Shown here piece after piece: positions 1 through 9,621 of a stretch of 64,000 bases of DNA. The notes below the pieces were generated by a model that did not search any database, had not been told where the DNA came from, and saw only the letters and a list, made by a program, of their open reading frames with translations. Location: NCBI RefSeq assembly GCF_963678635.1, contig NC_087067.1, positions 24,807,547-24,871,546 on the forward strand, given 5' to 3'. Made by a program: the position numbers and the translations under genes. Position 1 is the first letter of the stretch; each line of letters starts with the position of its first letter. The stretch comes from Symsagittifera roscoffensis (taxonomy: Eukaryota > Xenacoelomorpha > Acoela > Convolutidae).

Positions 1-1316
1 GCCTTATCCGGCTACTGAAGTACGCCAAACCCCTAGTAGTACCTGGCAGCATAACAACATGGGTTTAAAATGTTAGTTTTTCAAAGTTTTTTTTTAATTT
101 CATAAAACGGGCAGATATCAGCTGTTGAAACGTTATGTGCAGTCAATTTTGATGGAAGACAGATTTGGAATCCCTGAGTGCACCTAGACAGTATCCCACG
201 ATAGATAGAATTCAGGTTGAGTTTTCTGAGAACATTTTTTTAATCATAAGAAATCTCGTATCAAGAACATTGCATTGCTTGGAACAGTTTTAAATGGATC
301 CCACGTCCACAGTTCTTGTTATTAATGTGGCATCATCCCAATATAGGTTCAAGCAGTTCGAACTTTTTTTTTTTATCTAAGAATCGATAAATAATCTTTT
401 TGATTTAAGTTTTTTGGAACTTCAAAAAAACACACAATACCGCGGAAATTAAATGTTTGCCAGCCATATTCGTAGGCCAGATTTGCAACTCCATAGTATA
501 AACTGACAGCACACTACCATAGGGTTGACTGTTCCAAGTTCTATCATTTTTATCAAATGTATTTTTTTAATATCATAAAGAAACGTCGTATCTTGGAAAC
601 CACAAGGATTTGACCAATCACATACGGAGGCAACATTTGCATCCCCTGAGCTCGCCCTGAACACAGGTTCTTTCATATCTAGAAGTTTTTATAACGCTGA
701 AAAAATCCTACGAAACATCGTAATTAGAAATATTAAAACGCTTTGAGCCGTCAAATATCGTCTGAGATTAACATGGCATCAAGCCATTATTGAGTCAAGA
801 TAATCAAATTTCGAAATATATACTTCTTGGTCATGCTTCAATAGATGTGTGGTTAAAATCGTAGATGACCTTGGAACAAAAAACCCTTGACAAAACATTA
901 AGCTTTAAAACGTGTGACAAGAAACGCGAATTAATTAATAGATAGATTTCTTAAACTGCTGAATTTTTTCGAACGAAATGATCTCAATTAATCTTATAAA
1001 TCTCGATAAAAATTTTTTTCTGGAACTTTGCTATTAAAGTAACCAGTTTAAAGAGCTTCAAATACGAACCTTTTGACGCTTTTAAACCACAGACAAACTT
1101 GATTGCAAAATGTGCATTCTAAAATCTATACTTTTGGCGCCTTAATTAAAAATGATCGCGACCTGCAATACAAAACCTCAAATAAGTGAAAACTCTTAAC
1201 CATTAATAACACTTATTTAAATAAGAAATCAAAAATACAGCAAACTTCAATTACTGATTAAACTTAATTCCTAGCTTTGAAATCAAAAACTCAATTAATT
1301 CATTGCAAACCGAAGT
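1..1316. other. A+T-rich region without a confident gene
   Basis: No long or recognisable coding region is seen. Loosely similar blocks occur around 60-200, 215-345 and 535-690. They share a run of T followed by a sequence like TAATNTCATAAARAAA, and two share CATTTGCATCCCCTGAG-like text (162-192 and 632-668). A 75-codon minus-strand frame (449-676) covers the third block and contains CDWSNPCGFQD, but the other blocks do not keep an open frame. The part nearest 1317 is the 3' flank of SRP72. Confidence 0.4.
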
Positions 1317-3245
1317 TTACCGTTTCTTTCCTCCTCTGCGCTTCGACTGAGCTGTTTTCGGTCTAGCACCTGAAGTCACCTTCGGCGAATCAGGCGCACT
1401 TGATGCGGCTTGAGCTGCCTGGGCTTTCGGACCCGAGTGGTCGTACACAGAACCTCCAGATGTTCCTCCCTGAGTCCCTTTGCCAACATCATGCTTGTCT
1501 TTCTTCTTCCTCGATTTCTTAAACGCACTTCTTTCCCATTTTGGCAGCCAGCGTTCGGGATCCGGCTGGACGTTAGGGTCGAAGGTTTTAGGAAGTCTGG
1601 GTTTCTTCTTTCTTTTCTTTTTCTTAGCTAGTTCATTGTCCGCTCCTTGATTAGTAGCAGCTTTACCTGCTTTCTTCAGGGCGTACTTATTTGACAGGAA
1701 CATATCAGAGGTCTTCGACAACTCTTCAACATCGCATTCGCCAACTAGTTGCTCGATTGAGACCAGATTTTCGCTGTATTTCTTGACCAGCTTTGTGTCG
1801 ACTTTAGAACTGCAAGTAATTAGTTGGGCTAAAATGTCTGATTGAGGACCCAATATCTGGAGCAATTGTTCCAGGTACTCAATTGCTCTGGTATACATTT
1901 CTCTCTCAATCAGTTCTTCCGCGATACTTCTCAAAATAAGAGCCTTTTGCTCTTTTGCCTGGTTTTGGTTAGATGCCAAAAACTGCTTAATTATTTCTTC
2001 AGCTGATGACACTTCTTCGAAAGAAAGATACAAAGAAACTAATGCAGAAACGATCGCCAAGTCGTTTTTATTTTTGCAAGTTTTTAAAGAATTCGCAGTC
2101 TCGGTCATGTTTCCCTGTTGCATGTAAACTTGGGCAACTAGCAGATCCAGATTTGGAAAATTGGCGAGATAAGAAACTGCGTCCTTATATTTCTTGTCTC
2201 GAACCATAACCGCAGTTGTAAGCAGTGGTAGCAGATTCGAATCATTGGGATAATTATTTGTGAAATCTTGCAAACCTTTTCTGCCAGCATCGACTTGATT
2301 ATTGTTTAGATAAAACAGACTGATATTGTAATCAATCAATTTCTTTTGCACAGATGACAATTTCTGTCGATTTGCAGGGGCTGTTATAGTTTTTACACGT
2401 CTCTTGTTTTCAAACACCGTCGCAGATTTATTCAGAGTTATTAAATTGCTGGCAATTGTCACTGAAGTCCCTGGATCGTCACTTGCGGCTTTGCCAGTCT
2501 GGTTGAAAACTTCAAGAGCTTCGTCAGTGTTTCCTTTCATTTGCAGAACATAACCCAGCTGACTGCGAATGATCGCTAATTCTTGATTCAGTTCTTCTTC
2601 AGTCATGTCTTCTTCGTTTGTTGCCGTGAACTCTTTTACGCTGTTTTGAAGCAACTTTTCCGCTTTTTCGAAGTCACCACATGCCGCATATCCACATGCT
2701 TCGTTATATAAGAGCTCGTACGCAACACCGCTGTCCTGATTAAACATAGCTTTAGCCACCTGCGGAAATTTTCCATCCGCAATACTTTGTTCCCTAGCGG
2801 CGAGCGCAGCGGCGCAATTGCTCAATCTTTCTTCGTCATGATCATCGTGAACATTTTTGATCAAGTCTTCATAAACCTCTATGCAATCATCAAATTGTTC
2901 GAGGCGATAAAATATTTGAGCTAGTAACTCCTTTTCTCGGGTGTCTAAGTCCGTAGCCTTCGTCAATACTTCTCGACTTTCGATTGTCTTATTCATCCTG
3001 TACAAACAGTACGCTTTCTCAAAGCGCAGATTGAGCTTCTTTTTATCTATTACATCCAGGCAATCATCAAACCGGTCCAATTGAAGACAGCAGATTGCTA
3101 TGCATTCTTGTGCTATTTTATCATCTCTGCATTGCCTCCCAATCTTCCGAGCATTAGACAGTGCTTTTTCAAAATCACCGGCCTGATAAAATTTCAAAAC
3201 ATTTCCATAAACGATCTCTGGATTTATCTCTTCTTGTTTTCCCAT
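1317..3245 (-). CDS. SRP72: Signal recognition particle subunit SRP72
   Basis: SRP72 is the SRP68 partner in the cytosolic ribonucleoprotein that targets ribosomes carrying secretory nascent chains to the ER. The protein is about 642 residues, close to the family's usual size. Its N-terminal two thirds are helical TPR-like repeats. The C-terminus has the diagnostic 7SL-RNA-binding segment (FDPNVQPDPERWLP, around plus positions 1520-1600), then a Lys/Arg-rich tail. The frame is open to 3350, but the start chosen is the ATG at 3243-3245 (MGKQEEINPEI), because the 35 residues above it do not look like the family. A splice-acceptor-like TTACAG lies at 3258-3253, seven bases before the ATG, so a 5' exon or a trans-spliced leader is possible. 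The stop is TAA at 1317-1319. No intron is seen inside the coding region. It is the only convincing host gene here. Confidence 0.95.
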   Translation of the reverse strand: MGKQEEINPEIVYGNVLKFYQAGDFEKALSNARKIGRQCRDDKIAQECIAICCLQLDRFDDCLDVIDKKKLNLRFEKAYCLYRMNKTIESREVLTKATDLDTREKELLAQIFYRLEQFDDCIEVYEDLIKNVHDDHDEERLSNCAAALAAREQSIADGKFPQVAKAMFNQDSGVAYELLYNEACGYAACGDFEKAEKLLQNSVKEFTATNEEDMTEEELNQELAIIRSQLGYVLQMKGNTDEALEVFNQTGKAASDDPGTSVTIASNLITLNKSATVFENKRRVKTITAPANRQKLSSVQKKLIDYNISLFYLNNNQVDAGRKGLQDFTNNYPNDSNLLPLLTTAVMVRDKKYKDAVSYLANFPNLDLLVAQVYMQQGNMTETANSLKTCKNKNDLAIVSALVSLYLSFEEVSSAEEIIKQFLASNQNQAKEQKALILRSIAEELIEREMYTRAIEYLEQLLQILGPQSDILAQLITCSSKVDTKLVKKYSENLVSIEQLVGECDVEELSKTSDMFLSNKYALKKAGKAATNQGADNELAKKKKRKKKPRLPKTFDPNVQPDPERWLPKWERSAFKKSRKKKDKHDVGKGTQGGTSGGSVYDHSGPKAQAAQAASSAPDSPKVTSGARPKTAQSKRRGGKKR

Positions 3246-3354
3246 ATCAAACCTGTAACCGACAAGATGAAATACACTAGTGGATGAAATTAAGCGCAAG
3301 TTCATGATTTTGGACAACACTCTTTGGAAATTTAAGCTAAATTTTTGCACAGAC

Positions 3355-3546
3355 GAGGAGCAAGTGATCAGAGCTGACCTCTACGAAATTAGCACAATTT
3401 AGTTTCATAACTCACTAGTTTTTTCGGGTCTGAAAAAGCCAGCTTTCACTATCGGCATAAGTTTAAGCATCGGAGTGAACTCTTTCTCGAATTTCTAACT
3501 AAATTTTGGTAATTTTGTAGAGGGCAGCTCTAATCATTTGCTCCTG
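3355..3546. repeat. Imperfect 48-bp inverted repeat upstream of SRP72
   Basis: The arms are 3355-3402 and 3499-3546. Comparing the first arm with the reverse complement of the second gives 41 matches in 48, with no gaps. The spacer is 96 bp. Weaker similarity may continue outwards on both sides. It lies between the SRP72 start and the plus-strand non-LTR element. A small foldback element (MITE) remnant or a transcribed hairpin in the SRP72 5' region are the likely explanations. Confidence 0.7.
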
Positions 3547-3730
3547 GCCATGTGAAATTTTTGCTTACATGCTCAAAGAATATTTTTCCACAATCAACCT
3601 TCAAAACTGGCAGTTCAGAGAGATAAAACAGAATTTGCTCAAAATTTTGTGAACTAGTGTAACTATTATTATAGTGTAACTATTATTATTATAGAACTAG
3701 AATAAACTTATTAAATAGTTTCATATTGAA

Positions 3731-4540
3731 ATGGATGATGAAACAAAACCAACGGGTGGAACTTCTCGGAGAAGGCTGGACTCAATCGAAAACTACTATC
3801 CTACCATCGAAGAAATCATGGCCTCATCTGACGACGAAATAAACAAGTATCTACACAAAACGAAGAAAGATTCAATTATTTGTATCTTCAAAGAATTGCT
3901 ATCGCAACATCGACTGACCCTGTCTAAGAATGAAGAAATCGCCGACCTCAAGAATACAATTTTGGCAGTTGGCGATTCGCTTCAAAACCAGACTCCTACA
4001 AAATCTCAAGCTAAGTCTTTTGCTTCGATAGTAAAACAAGTTCAATCTAGTTCCACTAACTTTGAAAATAAAATTCGTATATCTGGTGTTCCTGAATTAA
4101 CTTCAGCTACTCCAGAAAAACCGAAAAGAATTGACATTTTTGAACATGACGAGAGTAATCTAAACACTGTTTTGAATCATTTGGGTATACCTAATGACCA
4201 TGTTTCCTCAACAGCGAGGCTAGGAAAGTTCAACCCAACTTCCACCAGGCCCAGAACTATGCTTGTCAGGTTTAGAGACAAGTTTACAGCTGAAAAAACG
4301 CTTGCACGAGCTTCAATGTTGAAAACATTCACTGGAACGTACAAAAACGAAAAATATTTTGCATACATCAGTAAATCTCTTTCGAAGGAAGAGCAGGAAA
4401 AGGAGAATGCAATCCTTCGTAAAAGACGCGATCTAATCAATGAAGGTGTTAAACCAGAAAATATAAAAATTAGGAACCTAGAGCTAATAGTCAACGGAGT
4501 AAAAACCGACTACCTGAAGACAAGCGCTTCAAAAGTCTGA
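3731..4540 (+). CDS. LINE ORF1, RRM-like nucleic-acid-binding protein
   Basis: The product is 269 residues, starting at ATG 3731. In this type of element ORF1 packages the element RNA. The N-terminal part is acidic and helical. The central part (KIRISGVPE through RPRTMLVRFRDKF) has the beta-strand pattern of the non-canonical RRM seen in ORF1 of CR1/L1-type elements. It is followed by a lysine-rich tail containing SKEEQEKENAILRKRRDL. No zinc knuckle is seen. It ends at TGA 4538-4540, and the same frame continues straight into ORF2. Confidence 0.75.
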   Translation: MDDETKPTGGTSRRRLDSIENYYPTIEEIMASSDDEINKYLHKTKKDSIICIFKELLSQHRLTLSKNEEIADLKNTILAVGDSLQNQTPTKSQAKSFASIVKQVQSSSTNFENKIRISGVPELTSATPEKPKRIDIFEHDESNLNTVLNHLGIPNDHVSSTARLGKFNPTSTRPRTMLVRFRDKFTAEKTLARASMLKTFTGTYKNEKYFAYISKSLSKEEQEKENAILRKRRDLINEGVKPENIKIRNLELIVNGVKTDYLKTSASKV

Positions 4541-4546
4541 CTATCT
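4538..4546 (+). promoter_or_regulatory. Candidate stop-codon readthrough site, UGA CUA
   Basis: The sequence is GTC TGA CTA TCT. UGA followed by CUA is the best-known leaky stop context in animals and alphaviruses. The downstream frame is open immediately, 12 codons separate it from the first endonuclease motif, and no ATG lies between the stop and that motif. Readthrough, giving an ORF1-ORF2 fusion at low level, is the simplest way to express ORF2. Reinitiation at a non-AUG codon is the alternative. Confidence 0.6.
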
Positions 4547-7408
4547 GCCTCCAGAACCGAACCAATAGAACTAAGTTTGTTACTCTACAACATCAGAAGC
4601 TTGTTACAGTTGTCTCGACGGAAAACTTTTGCAAACTACATATCCATTCACTCCTATAGTATTATTTGCATTTGTGAAACATGGCTCACGTCGGACTTCA
4701 ATGACACCGAACTCTTTTTGCCACAATACAACATTTTTCGCTCAGACCGGCCTCAGAAAGACTCAGGACTGTCATCTCATGGAGGCACCTTGGTGTGCAT
4801 CAAAAAGTCTATCATATCTTATTCCATCCCTCTTCCCGATATTTTCCTTGGTTCATGTTGTGCTGTCATGTGTGTTTTCAAGTCAACCAAACTATTGGTT
4901 GTCTGTTGCTATTTTCCCCCACCTTCCAGTTCTTTCAGAATTAGTTCAGAATCAATCATATCCCTTTTAAACATCATTGAGACTACCGAATGTGACCATA
5001 AGATTGTTACCGGTGATATGAATTACTCAGCAATTGACTGGGAAATTTTACAATCAAATATCCCTTCTGACCATGAGTTTATTGAAACGATCAGTGAAAT
5101 GAAATTACAACAGCAAGTTCAATTCAAAACTACTTCCAGTAACATTTTGGATATTATTTTTACCTCACCAAAAATTGAAACCACAGATATCCAATTGGTT
5201 AACAACGGCATTTTGAATATCTCGGATCACTTTCCAATACTCTTTGCATTCAATATGTCCGCAGCAGGAAATTTCATGCGTCCAAATATGAAAACTAGTT
5301 CCACTTTCAGTTTCTGCAATGGAAATTTTTCAATTCTGAACGAAAACATTCTAAAAAATGCCTTTCAGGGCATTTGTTGGTCCAATGTGACTGTTTTACT
5401 TGAACAATGGTATAAATGGGTGAATGAACACCTCGGTCAAGTCTTTCCTGTTAGAACAAAACACAGGATGTCACTCCCACCGTGGATAACTCCGGAAACA
5501 TCAAACATGATTAAGAGATTGAACACCGCGAAGAAAAAGTTCCCTAGTGAAAGCCCAAAATTGAAATTTATGTCCGAAAATTGCGACAAAGCAGTTGAAG
5601 ATGACAAGTCACAGTATGAAACATTGTTATCCAATGGCAGATCTACATCAGCACTTTTCAAGTATTTTCGCTCATTTACTAAAGGAACCCTACCATCCGT
5701 GATGAAATATAACGACCATGAAGCAACAAATGACCAAGAAAAAGCAAATCTCTTTGCTGATTTCTTTCAAGATATGTACATTAGTTCCAGTGATATTCCA
5801 GTACTCAATGACAATGAACCAAGTATCTACCCTATCATAACCGATTTTGATCTATCAGATTCCAGAATCTCATCAGTCTGCGAAAAGTTAGACGTTACCA
5901 AATCTAGAGGAATTGATTCACTGCCTCCGATTTTATTCAGAAATTGCCCATCAATAAGACACTCTCTTTATCAGATTTTCTACAAAATGAAACAAACAGC
6001 AAAGTTTCCTGACCAGTGGAAAAGGTCTCATTTATCCCCTATTCACAAAAAAGGGAACAAGAGTTTGGTTAAAAATTATAGACCAGTGTCATTATTATCA
6101 GTTCCCTCAAAAATTTTTGAACGATGCCTTTTTGACTCACTATACGTGCACTATGAACCCTTTTTGCATCAGTCTCAGTATGGGTTCCGCAGAAAACGTT
6201 CATGTATTTTACAGCTAATCGAGTATATGGATATAATATATGAAGCCTTCGATAATGGCAAACAACTTGATGTTATATACACTGATTTCGAAAAGGCTTT
6301 TGACCGAGTAGACCATGGGTTGCTCATGAGAAAGCTTCACTTGACGGGAGTTCGTGGCAAACTATTGAGTTTAATATCATCTTACCTTTCATCAAGATAT
6401 CAAATAGTGAAGGTTGGAGATAATGTTTCCTATGAATTTCCAGTTACGAGTGGTGTCCCGCAAGGCTCAATTCTAGGGCCTTTGTTGTTCTTAGTATTTA
6501 TCAACGACCTTCCTTCATTGAGTAATTTTTCGACACCCTTACTAGCCGCTGATGACGCAAAGTTTATTTACACGCTTAGTGATACAGCTTCCTTATTTCA
6601 AAACGAGTTAGATACAATCTTTGAATGGTCGATCATCAACAACATGCCTTTCAATGTCACGAAATGCAACCACTTAACCTTTAATGCCAAATCTATGAAT
6701 ACATACTTCTTTGACGGAAATCCAATCCCCCGGAGTACTAGCCAAAAAGACCTCGGTTTAGTAATATCTGAGACAATGAACTGGCTTCCACACATTAAGC
6801 AAGCTGCGAATAAAGCCAACTCTGTACTTTACCTGATTAAACGAAACTCCGCAAGACTTCAAACCGTTACAAAATTGAACCTTTACAAAAGCATGGTTTT
6901 ACCTATACTTATCTATGGTTCACCTGCGTTTTCTTTAAACAGAGGTGGAATGCGTTTATTTGAAAGCGTACAGAAACGTTTTTGCAAATGGGCTCTAGGT
7001 CACGAAGTTTCATACAAAGATTGCTTAATAAAGCTCAATATTTTACCTATTCCTTACTACCTACAGTTGGTCGATCTACTAACTTTAGCTAAGATTTTGA
7101 ACGGAACATACAATTTTGACTGCGCCTCCAAATTTTTGAACACTTCCCCGTTATATTTCACCCGATCTGCTGGTGCTTCTCTGTTTCAGTGCGCGCGCCC
7201 GATGAAGGAAGTGGCAGAACAGAATTTTTGGTTCAGAGCAAGACGGCTGGCTAACCTATGTCCCATCAAGTTGAACGAATTTGGACTGAAGAACAAGCTC
7301 CCGACATGGATGTGGATTGTCTTTGTGAAAAGTTTCTCTGAAAGCAACTTATGCAGCTGGAAGACTTATTGCGACTGTACAACCTGTAGACTTCTCGTAA
7401 ACACCTGA
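4541..7408 (+). CDS. LINE ORF2: apurinic-type endonuclease and reverse transcriptase
   Basis: About 955 codons follow the UGA in the ORF1 frame. The endonuclease motifs appear in order: NIRSL, CICETWL, GDMNYSAIDW and SDHFPI, covering the Asn, Glu, Asp/Asn and SDH catalytic signatures. The RT has KGNKSLVKNYRPVSLL, YGFRRKRS, TDFEKAFDRVDH, SGVPQGSILGPLLF and LAADDAKF. The catalytic aspartates are present, but the usual aromatic residue of the F/Y-x-D-D box is Ala here. A thumb region (FNVTKCNHLTF, DLGLVIS) and a C-terminal region with Cys pairs (CDCTTC) follow. No ATG precedes the endonuclease core, so translation depends on ORF1. The frame is unbroken, which points to recent insertion. Confidence 0.9.
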   Translation, partial: LSASRTEPIELSLLLYNIRSLLQLSRRKTFANYISIHSYSIICICETWLTSDFNDTELFLPQYNIFRSDRPQKDSGLSSHGGTLVCIKKSIISYSIPLPDIFLGSCCAVMCVFKSTKLLVVCCYFPPPSSSFRISSESIISLLNIIETTECDHKIVTGDMNYSAIDWEILQSNIPSDHEFIETISEMKLQQQVQFKTTSSNILDIIFTSPKIETTDIQLVNNGILNISDHFPILFAFNMSAAGNFMRPNMKTSSTFSFCNGNFSILNENILKNAFQGICWSNVTVLLEQWYKWVNEHLGQVFPVRTKHRMSLPPWITPETSNMIKRLNTAKKKFPSESPKLKFMSENCDKAVEDDKSQYETLLSNGRSTSALFKYFRSFTKGTLPSVMKYNDHEATNDQEKANLFADFFQDMYISSSDIPVLNDNEPSIYPIITDFDLSDSRISSVCEKLDVTKSRGIDSLPPILFRNCPSIRHSLYQIFYKMKQTAKFPDQWKRSHLSPIHKKGNKSLVKNYRPVSLLSVPSKIFERCLFDSLYVHYEPFLHQSQYGFRRKRSCILQLIEYMDIIYEAFDNGKQLDVIYTDFEKAFDRVDHGLLMRKLHLTGVRGKLLSLISSYLSSRYQIVKVGDNVSYEFPVTSGVPQGSILGPLLFLVFINDLPSLSNFSTPLLAADDAKFIYTLSDTASLFQNELDTIFEWSIINNMPFNVTKCNHLTFNAKSMNTYFFDGNPIPRSTSQKDLGLVISETMNWLPHIKQAANKANSVLYLIKRNSARLQTVTKLNLYKSMVLPILIYGSPAFSLNRGGMRLFESVQKRFCKWALGHEVSYKDCLIKLNILPIPYYLQLVDLLTLAKILNGTYNFDCASKFLNTSPLYFTRSAGASLFQCARPMKEVAEQNFWFRARRLANLCPIKLNEFGLKNKLPTWMWIVFVKSFSESNLCSWKTYCDCTTCRLLVNT

Positions 7409-7490
7409 TCAACTGTCTCTGAACGGGGGCAACCCCTTGCGTTTATACGCTAAATTCCTTATAATAATAATTATAATCATTCATTTTTTC

Positions 7491-7880
7491 GAAAAGAAAG
7501 AAATGACTTTCTTTCAGGCCTAATGTAATCATGTAAAACGAAATTACTACACTCGCGTTTCATCAATTCACCCAGTCAAAAATCCTTGATAACCATACAT
7601 CAGGGATCAGAGGAGAAAAAACTGACATTAATGAAAGAGGCGTTCACTCACGTGACATTTTTTAAGGTAATCAGAAGGTCAAAAGTATCATAGTAACCGA
7701 GGTTACAGTCAGGAGTACCTTCATCACCTATTCCAGTCAAAATTCTTGCAATTATCTAGATATGGAAGTGATATGATAAAAGAAGACGACAAGTGTTCAA
7801 GTCCTTTATCGATACGGGTTACGTTTCTTCAATAAGAACACGCAACTCGACACGAGAAAATATAATAATAAGTGTTACAA
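7491..7880 (-). mobile_element. 3' tail of an RLE-type non-LTR element, cut by the giant LTR element
   Basis: There is no coding region. The stretch 7668-7780 matches 56018-56145 over more than 100 bp (shared ATAGTAACCGAGGTTA and CTTCATCAC). The second site lies directly beside a copy of the RLE element's C-terminal coding region, in the same orientation. It is therefore the 3' untranslated tail of the element whose coding part resumes at 31649, on the other side of the 24-kb insertion. The part 7491-7660 has no match inside the window. Confidence 0.7.
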
Positions 7881-8800
7881 TGTAACATTCGCCCGGAAGA
7901 TACATATCGACGGATAACAAAACTAAGTCTTAAGACGACTGGCTAGCGTCTAAACAGAGCTTTGCATGTTTTTCACCGTCTCTACCAAGCCAGTAATTTT
8001 CGGTGGTCTTTCTTACATCGGGTCGACAAAAACGTTACTGTTCTCCGGCTTCGACCAGAACGCTCAAATTAACTAGATTACATGCAGAAATAGTGAGCTC
8101 ATGGCTGGGTCTCAGTATCCCCAGACCACGAGGTCACTCCTAAAAGCAGGGCTACTACTTATTATATGGCTATTGTTTTTGTTCAGTAGATAAAAATCAT
8201 CATCTCCATCGAAGATGGATCAACCCTTTCCCCCAACTCCTAGCTTCTCATCCTTATCAAAATGAATCCAGTTGTTAATTAAATTCAATTCAGGACATGA
8301 CAAGAAGCTAAAAGTTTGTATAAAAGGCTAAAAGTTCCAGTTCCGAAACCCTTCCGGATTCTTGAATCCAGTGAATCAAGCTCCTCAAGTTCAATTTCAC
8401 GCCAATCCGGAAGGCTGGTTCTCACCCTTCACCGTTGTTGGCAACGGCCTTGCAACTATTGTAGCAGCACAATAGTTGCAACTTGGAACGTTCTCTGCTA
8501 TTGTAGTTCGTTGTCGTTTTTCTTCAATCTCGATTTTCGTTCTGTTCGCTATCACAGATAAAGTTGTTCTCTTTTTTCACTCGTTTTTTGTTAAAAATGG
8601 CCGTTTCAGCATTTCTCCGAAATGTGACGTCATCATTCGAAATTTTGAAAATTTAAAATACTAGAATATTCTAGCCCTCACCGTTTGGCTAAACGTTCCA
8701 ATAACGTCGCTAATCCTTCGAAATCATCAACTCGGAAGGCTTACTGCTAAAAATTCGAAACCTGCATAAATTGCATTTTGGCCATTCTGGTCGAATGTCA
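7881..8800 (-). repeat. 3' LTR of the giant element
   Basis: This copy matches 30729-31648 with six substitutions. It shares the internal features described for the 5' LTR: a perfect 13-bp-stem hairpin (8450-8481), TGACGTCA (8625-8632), CTAGAATATTCTAG (8661-8674) and ACCCTTCCGGATT (8348-8360). The TATA-like box present in the other copy is changed here (TTTGTATAAAAGG). The right boundary is uncertain by 2 bp. Confidence 0.95.
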
Positions 8801-8815
8801 CATTCTCCCCGGACA
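8801..8815 (-). promoter_or_regulatory. Polypurine tract of the giant element
   Basis: In sense orientation TGTCCGGGGAGAATG abuts the first base of the 3' LTR (TGACATTC). A purine run directly upstream of the 3' LTR is where plus-strand DNA synthesis starts in LTR elements. Its 11-base core TGTCCGGGGAG is repeated four more times inside gag-pol. Confidence 0.75.
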
Positions 8816-9621
8816 GTCCGGTCAATGTCCTCATTGAATCGCACTATGTTCTAAATGGTTACAGTGTCATCGAGCAGAATTTACAAAATGCACGAAATTA
8901 CTTTTATCTACGTCACATCGACTCACTGCAGAATATAAATGGCATCATACTACATCACTATAGCCTTCAAATTCTTTCATTAATCTGCACATTGAGGATA
9001 TGACTTAAGATAAAACATATTTTCTGACTTCCAGTGTCAATGTCCCGATTAAAGCTTTTTCTCCTAGATTTAAAAGGTGTTGGCTTGCAGGACAGTCCTG
9101 CCAACCAACAAGCTAAAATTATCCTACTATGCTCCTTCCCTTCGGAAATCTTGCTTGTTTATTGTCCTGAATATTAAAACCAAGAGACCTTGTGGTTAGA
9201 AAGAACAATGCAACAACCTCCCTCCTCAAGAAGTTACTCAAGTTTTTCATGTCACCACAAAGTGATCAGTCTTCCTAAGTGATTAAAAACAATCATGCAG
9301 GCTGGAATATTTAAATATACTCTTCCCTCAAGCCTTTCTAAATAAATAATAAGTGAGTGTCTCTAAAGCCACTTCAACTAAAACCAAAATGCAAATTTAT
9401 AAATGCAACAATTTCCAAACTCAACTAAATGTTTCAGTTTTCAATTACAACTTGGTTGCTTGGTTTCTCACTTGAGTTTTTCACACACATAAAACAATTC
9501 TGAGTTTTAACTTTTCTTCATCATCCCTTTGTTCTCTTCTTTTTTCGTCGTTTAGAAGTTCTAAAACTTCTAAATTCTTCTAATTTTCTTTCTTGCTGCC
9601 TCTTGTTTTCTCGACCATTCG
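8816..9621 (-). other. 3' untranslated region of the giant element
   Basis: About 800 bp separate the last stop codon from the polypurine tract. It is A+T-rich with no open frame of note. ACTGTCC/GGACAGT-type sequences flank the tract (8811-8824 and near 9089-9098), but no structure is convincing. Confidence 0.6.

Larger units (their letters stand above)
3640..7490 (+). mobile_element. Non-LTR retrotransposon, jockey/CR1-type, apparently intact
   Basis: This is a two-ORF LINE with an RNA-binding-like ORF1 and an endonuclease/RT ORF2. Both ORFs are unbroken apart from the in-frame UGA that separates them. The 3' end after the ORF2 stop has a short G/C hairpin (GGGGGCAACCCC, about 7425-7436) and then an ATAATAATAATTATAAT tail near 7459-7477, typical of LINE tails built of short repeats. 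The 5' boundary is not defined; short TAACTATTATTATAG repeats lie at 3659-3695. No target-site duplication was identified. The clade assignment rests on domain order and motif style only. Confidence 0.8.
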
